Source: DAOSXA01 sp964526835
GTDB lineage: Bacteria; Zixibacteria; MSB-5A5; GN15; FEB-12
Direction: 5' to 3'
DNA: 64,000 nt
NCBI GenBank assembly: GCA_964526835.1
Contig: CAZGMK010000016.1
Coordinates: 8,644-72,643 of the forward strand
Shown: positions 62,118-64,000 of the stretch, piece after piece
How the letters are laid out: each line of letters begins with the position of its first letter
Numbering within the stretch: position 1 is the first letter of the stretch
The notes under the pieces: generated by a model
What the model was told of the DNA's origin: nothing
Seen by the model: only the letters and a program-made list of their open reading frames with translations
Database searches by the model: none
Program-made: the position numbers and the translations under genes

Positions 62118-62133
62118 TAGGGGGCGCCCCCTA
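62118..62133. promoter_or_regulatory. Perfect palindrome, probable activator site
   Basis: TAGGGGGCGCCCCCTA, a 16-bp perfect dyad centred about 48 bp upstream of the predicted start. That is nearer than most sigma-54 enhancers. The adjacent PAS-AAA-HTH protein is the obvious candidate to bind it, but a second regulator could instead. Confidence 0.6.
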
Positions 62134-62265
62134 ACACAATTATCATCAACCGATTGCGAGGCCCGAAAGGAATCTACTCAGCCGGGCGATGAGGATTAGC
62201 CAAGGGAATGCATGCGATTCTGCAAGATGCAGCCCGATGGATCATGCGTATTCGCACGGCCAGGA

Positions 62266-63627
62266 TTAGGTAGCTAGCTCATCATTGTGTGGAACCCGCA
62301 AGCCCAGCTTCTTGATCTTACGGTAGAGTGTGGAGGTATGAATGCCCAACTCCTCGGCAGTCTTGTCGCGGCGCCAGTTGTTTCTTTTGAGCGATCCGAG
62401 AATGAACAGTGCTTCCATGTCTTGCATCGTCCCTGCGATCTCAATTGTCGGCACGGGAAACTGTCCCTGCAGATACTGCGGCAGATGTTCGGCTCTGATG
62501 ACGCCGCCTGGACTGAGCACAAAGGCGTGTTCAATAATGTTCTCGAGCTCGCGTACGTTCCCCGGATAGTCGTGATTCATAAGCAGTCTCAATGCCGGCG
62601 GAGTCAGCCCGGAAATGTCTTTTCGTCGAAGACGGTTGAACCGACCAATGAAATGCTCGGCCAACAAGGGGATGTCCTCCCGCCGGTCACGCAGCGGCGG
62701 GGTCACGACCCTGACCACGTTGATGCGATAATACAAATCCTTGCGAAAGGTCCCATTGTCGACAAGTTCGTCAAGCCGCCTGTTGGTGGCGGCTATAACT
62801 CTGACATCCGCCGAGAGTGATTTCGTAGCACCCAGAGGTTCGAATGTCCTTTCCTGGAGTACCCGCAAGAGTTTGACCTGCATAGCAGGCGACACATCGC
62901 CGATTTCGTCCAGGAGAATCGTTCCCTTTCTCGCCAACTCGAACCGCCCCATTTTGGACTTCTTGGCGTCGGTGAAAGCACCCGCGACGTAGCCAAACAA
63001 CTCTGATTCCAGCAAGCTGTCGGGCAGCGCCCCACAGTTGACGCTGACAAATGGTCCTGATTTGCGAGGACTCAGGTCATGGAGAGCGCGAGCAATCAAC
63101 TCCTTGCCCGTACCGGTCTCTCCCTCGAGAAGTACTGCTGATTCGCTGTCGGCTATGGCGGGCAGAGTTCCGAACATTTCAAGCATCCTTTTACTCTGGC
63201 CCACTATGTTCTCAAAGGAGTGTTTGGCTTCGTAATCCCGCCGCAGTCGATCGACCAGATCGAGGTCACGGAAAGTTTCTACGCCACCCACTACTCGTCC
63301 TCGCTTATCTCGAAGCAGCGCTGTCGAGATGCTTATCGGAACTCGTTTACCCTTTCGGTCGGTCAGACACACTGGCCGATTAACGATGGCTTCACCGGTT
63401 GCCATCGTCTGGCGGAGAGCACAGTTGTCACTGCAAATGTTCGAATTTAGGATTGTGCGACACGGCCGCCCTATGGCTTCCGCGGCAGTAAACCCAGTGA
63501 TTCTCTCCGCGGCTGCGTTGAGAAACGTAATCCTGAGATCTTTATTCACTGCGAAGACTCCGTCAGAAATACTCCCAAGAATCGTCATGAGTTCATCGCA
63601 ATCGAGACCGCTGTGAGGGCGCTGCAT
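62266..63627 (-). CDS. Sigma-54-dependent transcriptional activator with PAS domain
   Basis: 453 residues from ATG at 63627; GGAG 8 nt upstream. A PAS domain (about 20-130) with a Cys group (CRTILNSNICSDNCAL) is followed by an AAA+ domain with Walker A GETGTGKELIARALHD, ESELFGYVAGAFTDA, GTILLDEIGDVSPAMQVKLL and R-finger AATNRRLDELV. A Fis-type helix-turn-helix is last (RDKTAEELGIHTSTLYRKIK). The usual GAFTGA loop reads GAFTDA. The Cys group suggests sensing of redox, metal or a sulfur species. It sits next to the operon it probably controls. Confidence 0.92.
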   Translation of the reverse strand: MQRPHSGLDCDELMTILGSISDGVFAVNKDLRITFLNAAAERITGFTAAEAIGRPCRTILNSNICSDNCALRQTMATGEAIVNRPVCLTDRKGKRVPISISTALLRDKRGRVVGGVETFRDLDLVDRLRRDYEAKHSFENIVGQSKRMLEMFGTLPAIADSESAVLLEGETGTGKELIARALHDLSPRKSGPFVSVNCGALPDSLLESELFGYVAGAFTDAKKSKMGRFELARKGTILLDEIGDVSPAMQVKLLRVLQERTFEPLGATKSLSADVRVIAATNRRLDELVDNGTFRKDLYYRINVVRVVTPPLRDRREDIPLLAEHFIGRFNRLRRKDISGLTPPALRLLMNHDYPGNVRELENIIEHAFVLSPGGVIRAEHLPQYLQGQFPVPTIEIAGTMQDMEALFILGSLKRNNWRRDKTAEELGIHTSTLYRKIKKLGLRVPHNDELAT

Positions 63628-63911
63628 AATAACCGCTCCACCAGGTTTACCACCGAGCGCGAACATCGATACAGACACGGCGATGCATCTCGCTACTCAA
63701 CTGCAATATCCATAATATGCATGGGCTGGTCAACAGACTGATTCCACAAGGGCACAGAGGAGGAACAAACCGGAACACGAATGCGACTGAACTCGCGCCA
63801 GCTTGGATGTTATCCCGGGCAGAGCAAAATGCCCGGCATACCGCTGTGACATAGTTGTTGACGCGTGCAACGTCCAGCGGATACCATCGGGGACGTGGCT
63901 TAGAGCGGTTC
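63628..63911. other. Intergenic region upstream of the activator
   Basis: No gene seen. A hairpin CCGGGC / GCCCGG with a 10-nt loop lies near 63825-63847 without a T-run. No clear promoter for the activator was found by eye. Confidence 0.4.
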
Positions 63912-64000
63912 TCAGAATAACGTTCCGATTGCCGCGGTTCTTTTTGTTTTGTCAGGGTTGTTGATAACATCGAGGATAGCCTGATCCAATCGGTCGATGA
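63912..64000 (-). CDS. C-terminal end of an unidentified gene, cut by the window edge
   Basis: A minus-strand frame open at the edge gives 28 sense codons before TGA, IDRLDQAILDVINNPDKTKR then TAAIGTLF. The helix-rich end resembles the last helix of many receiver or AAA proteins, but 28 residues do not identify it. Confidence 0.4.
   Translation of the reverse strand, partial: IDRLDQAILDVINNPDKTKRTAAIGTLF

Overview
The window reads as chromosomal DNA of a flagellated, Gram-negative-type bacterium. The best guess is the FCB side of the tree, most like candidate phylum Zixibacteria. This rests on style, not on a marker gene: a secreted M14 peptidase ends in thrombospondin type-3 repeats plus a dockerin-like pair of a form I associate with that group, next to DUF4139 and DUF6754 proteins and PilZ-rich flagellar genes. 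GTG and TTG starts are common. No rRNA, tRNA, insertion sequence or CRISPR array was seen.

Region 1 (1-23.8 kb, minus strand) is one long flagellar operon headed by a near-perfect sigma-54 -24/-12 promoter at 23762-23777. In transcription order it holds a MotE-like protein, fliK, flgD, a TIGR02530-type gene, flgE, flbD, fliL, fliM, fliN, fliO, fliP, fliQ, (318-bp structured gap) fliR, flhB, flhA, flhF, flhG, fliA, a small charged protein, a SwrB-like membrane protein, a DUF2225 protein, three PilZ proteins in a row, a secreted protein, a GAF protein with a lone kinase dimerisation domain, and the start of a PAS-GAF sensor cut by the window edge. It covers export gate, switch, hook, sigma-28 and polar-placement functions followed by c-di-GMP and two-component genes. 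motA and motB are absent.

Region 2 (24-40 kb, mostly minus) is housekeeping and accessory: mtaB, an unknown 470-aa protein with a degenerate nuclease-like C-terminus, priA, a TPR protein, a DUF4139 protein, a CoA-binding protein, a shortened FAD-binding protein, a DUF3795 protein (plus strand), a YqaA/DedA-type membrane protein, a CNNM/CBS protein, htpX, and a DAACS-type symporter with a 360-residue disordered tail. The gap between mtaB and the unknown gene holds a second very good sigma-54 promoter that points at no gene.

Region 3 (40.6-48.3 kb, plus) is a five-gene membrane/lipoprotein cluster of unknown function, starting with a DUF6754 protein behind a promoter that predicts a leaderless mRNA. 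A sugar-nucleotidyltransferase, metK and ahcY follow, closed by a clear terminator.

Region 4 (48.4-53.3 kb) holds ettA and the secreted carboxypeptidase (minus) and a single-domain response regulator (plus).

Region 5 (53.5-64 kb, minus) looks like a self-contained redox island. A PAS sigma-54 activator lies directly upstream of a perfect 16-bp palindrome and a -24/-12 promoter. These serve a putative operon of a small Cys protein, Mrp/NBP35, a Tat-exported HybA-like ferredoxin, NrfD/HybB, a 13-haem cytochrome c, a shortened TrmO-like protein, a 10-TM permease, a radical SAM protein, a cupin, an oxidoreductase fragment and a DUF2173 protein, ending at an intrinsic terminator (53829-53853). 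This island and the DUF6754 cluster are the best candidates for little-described systems here.
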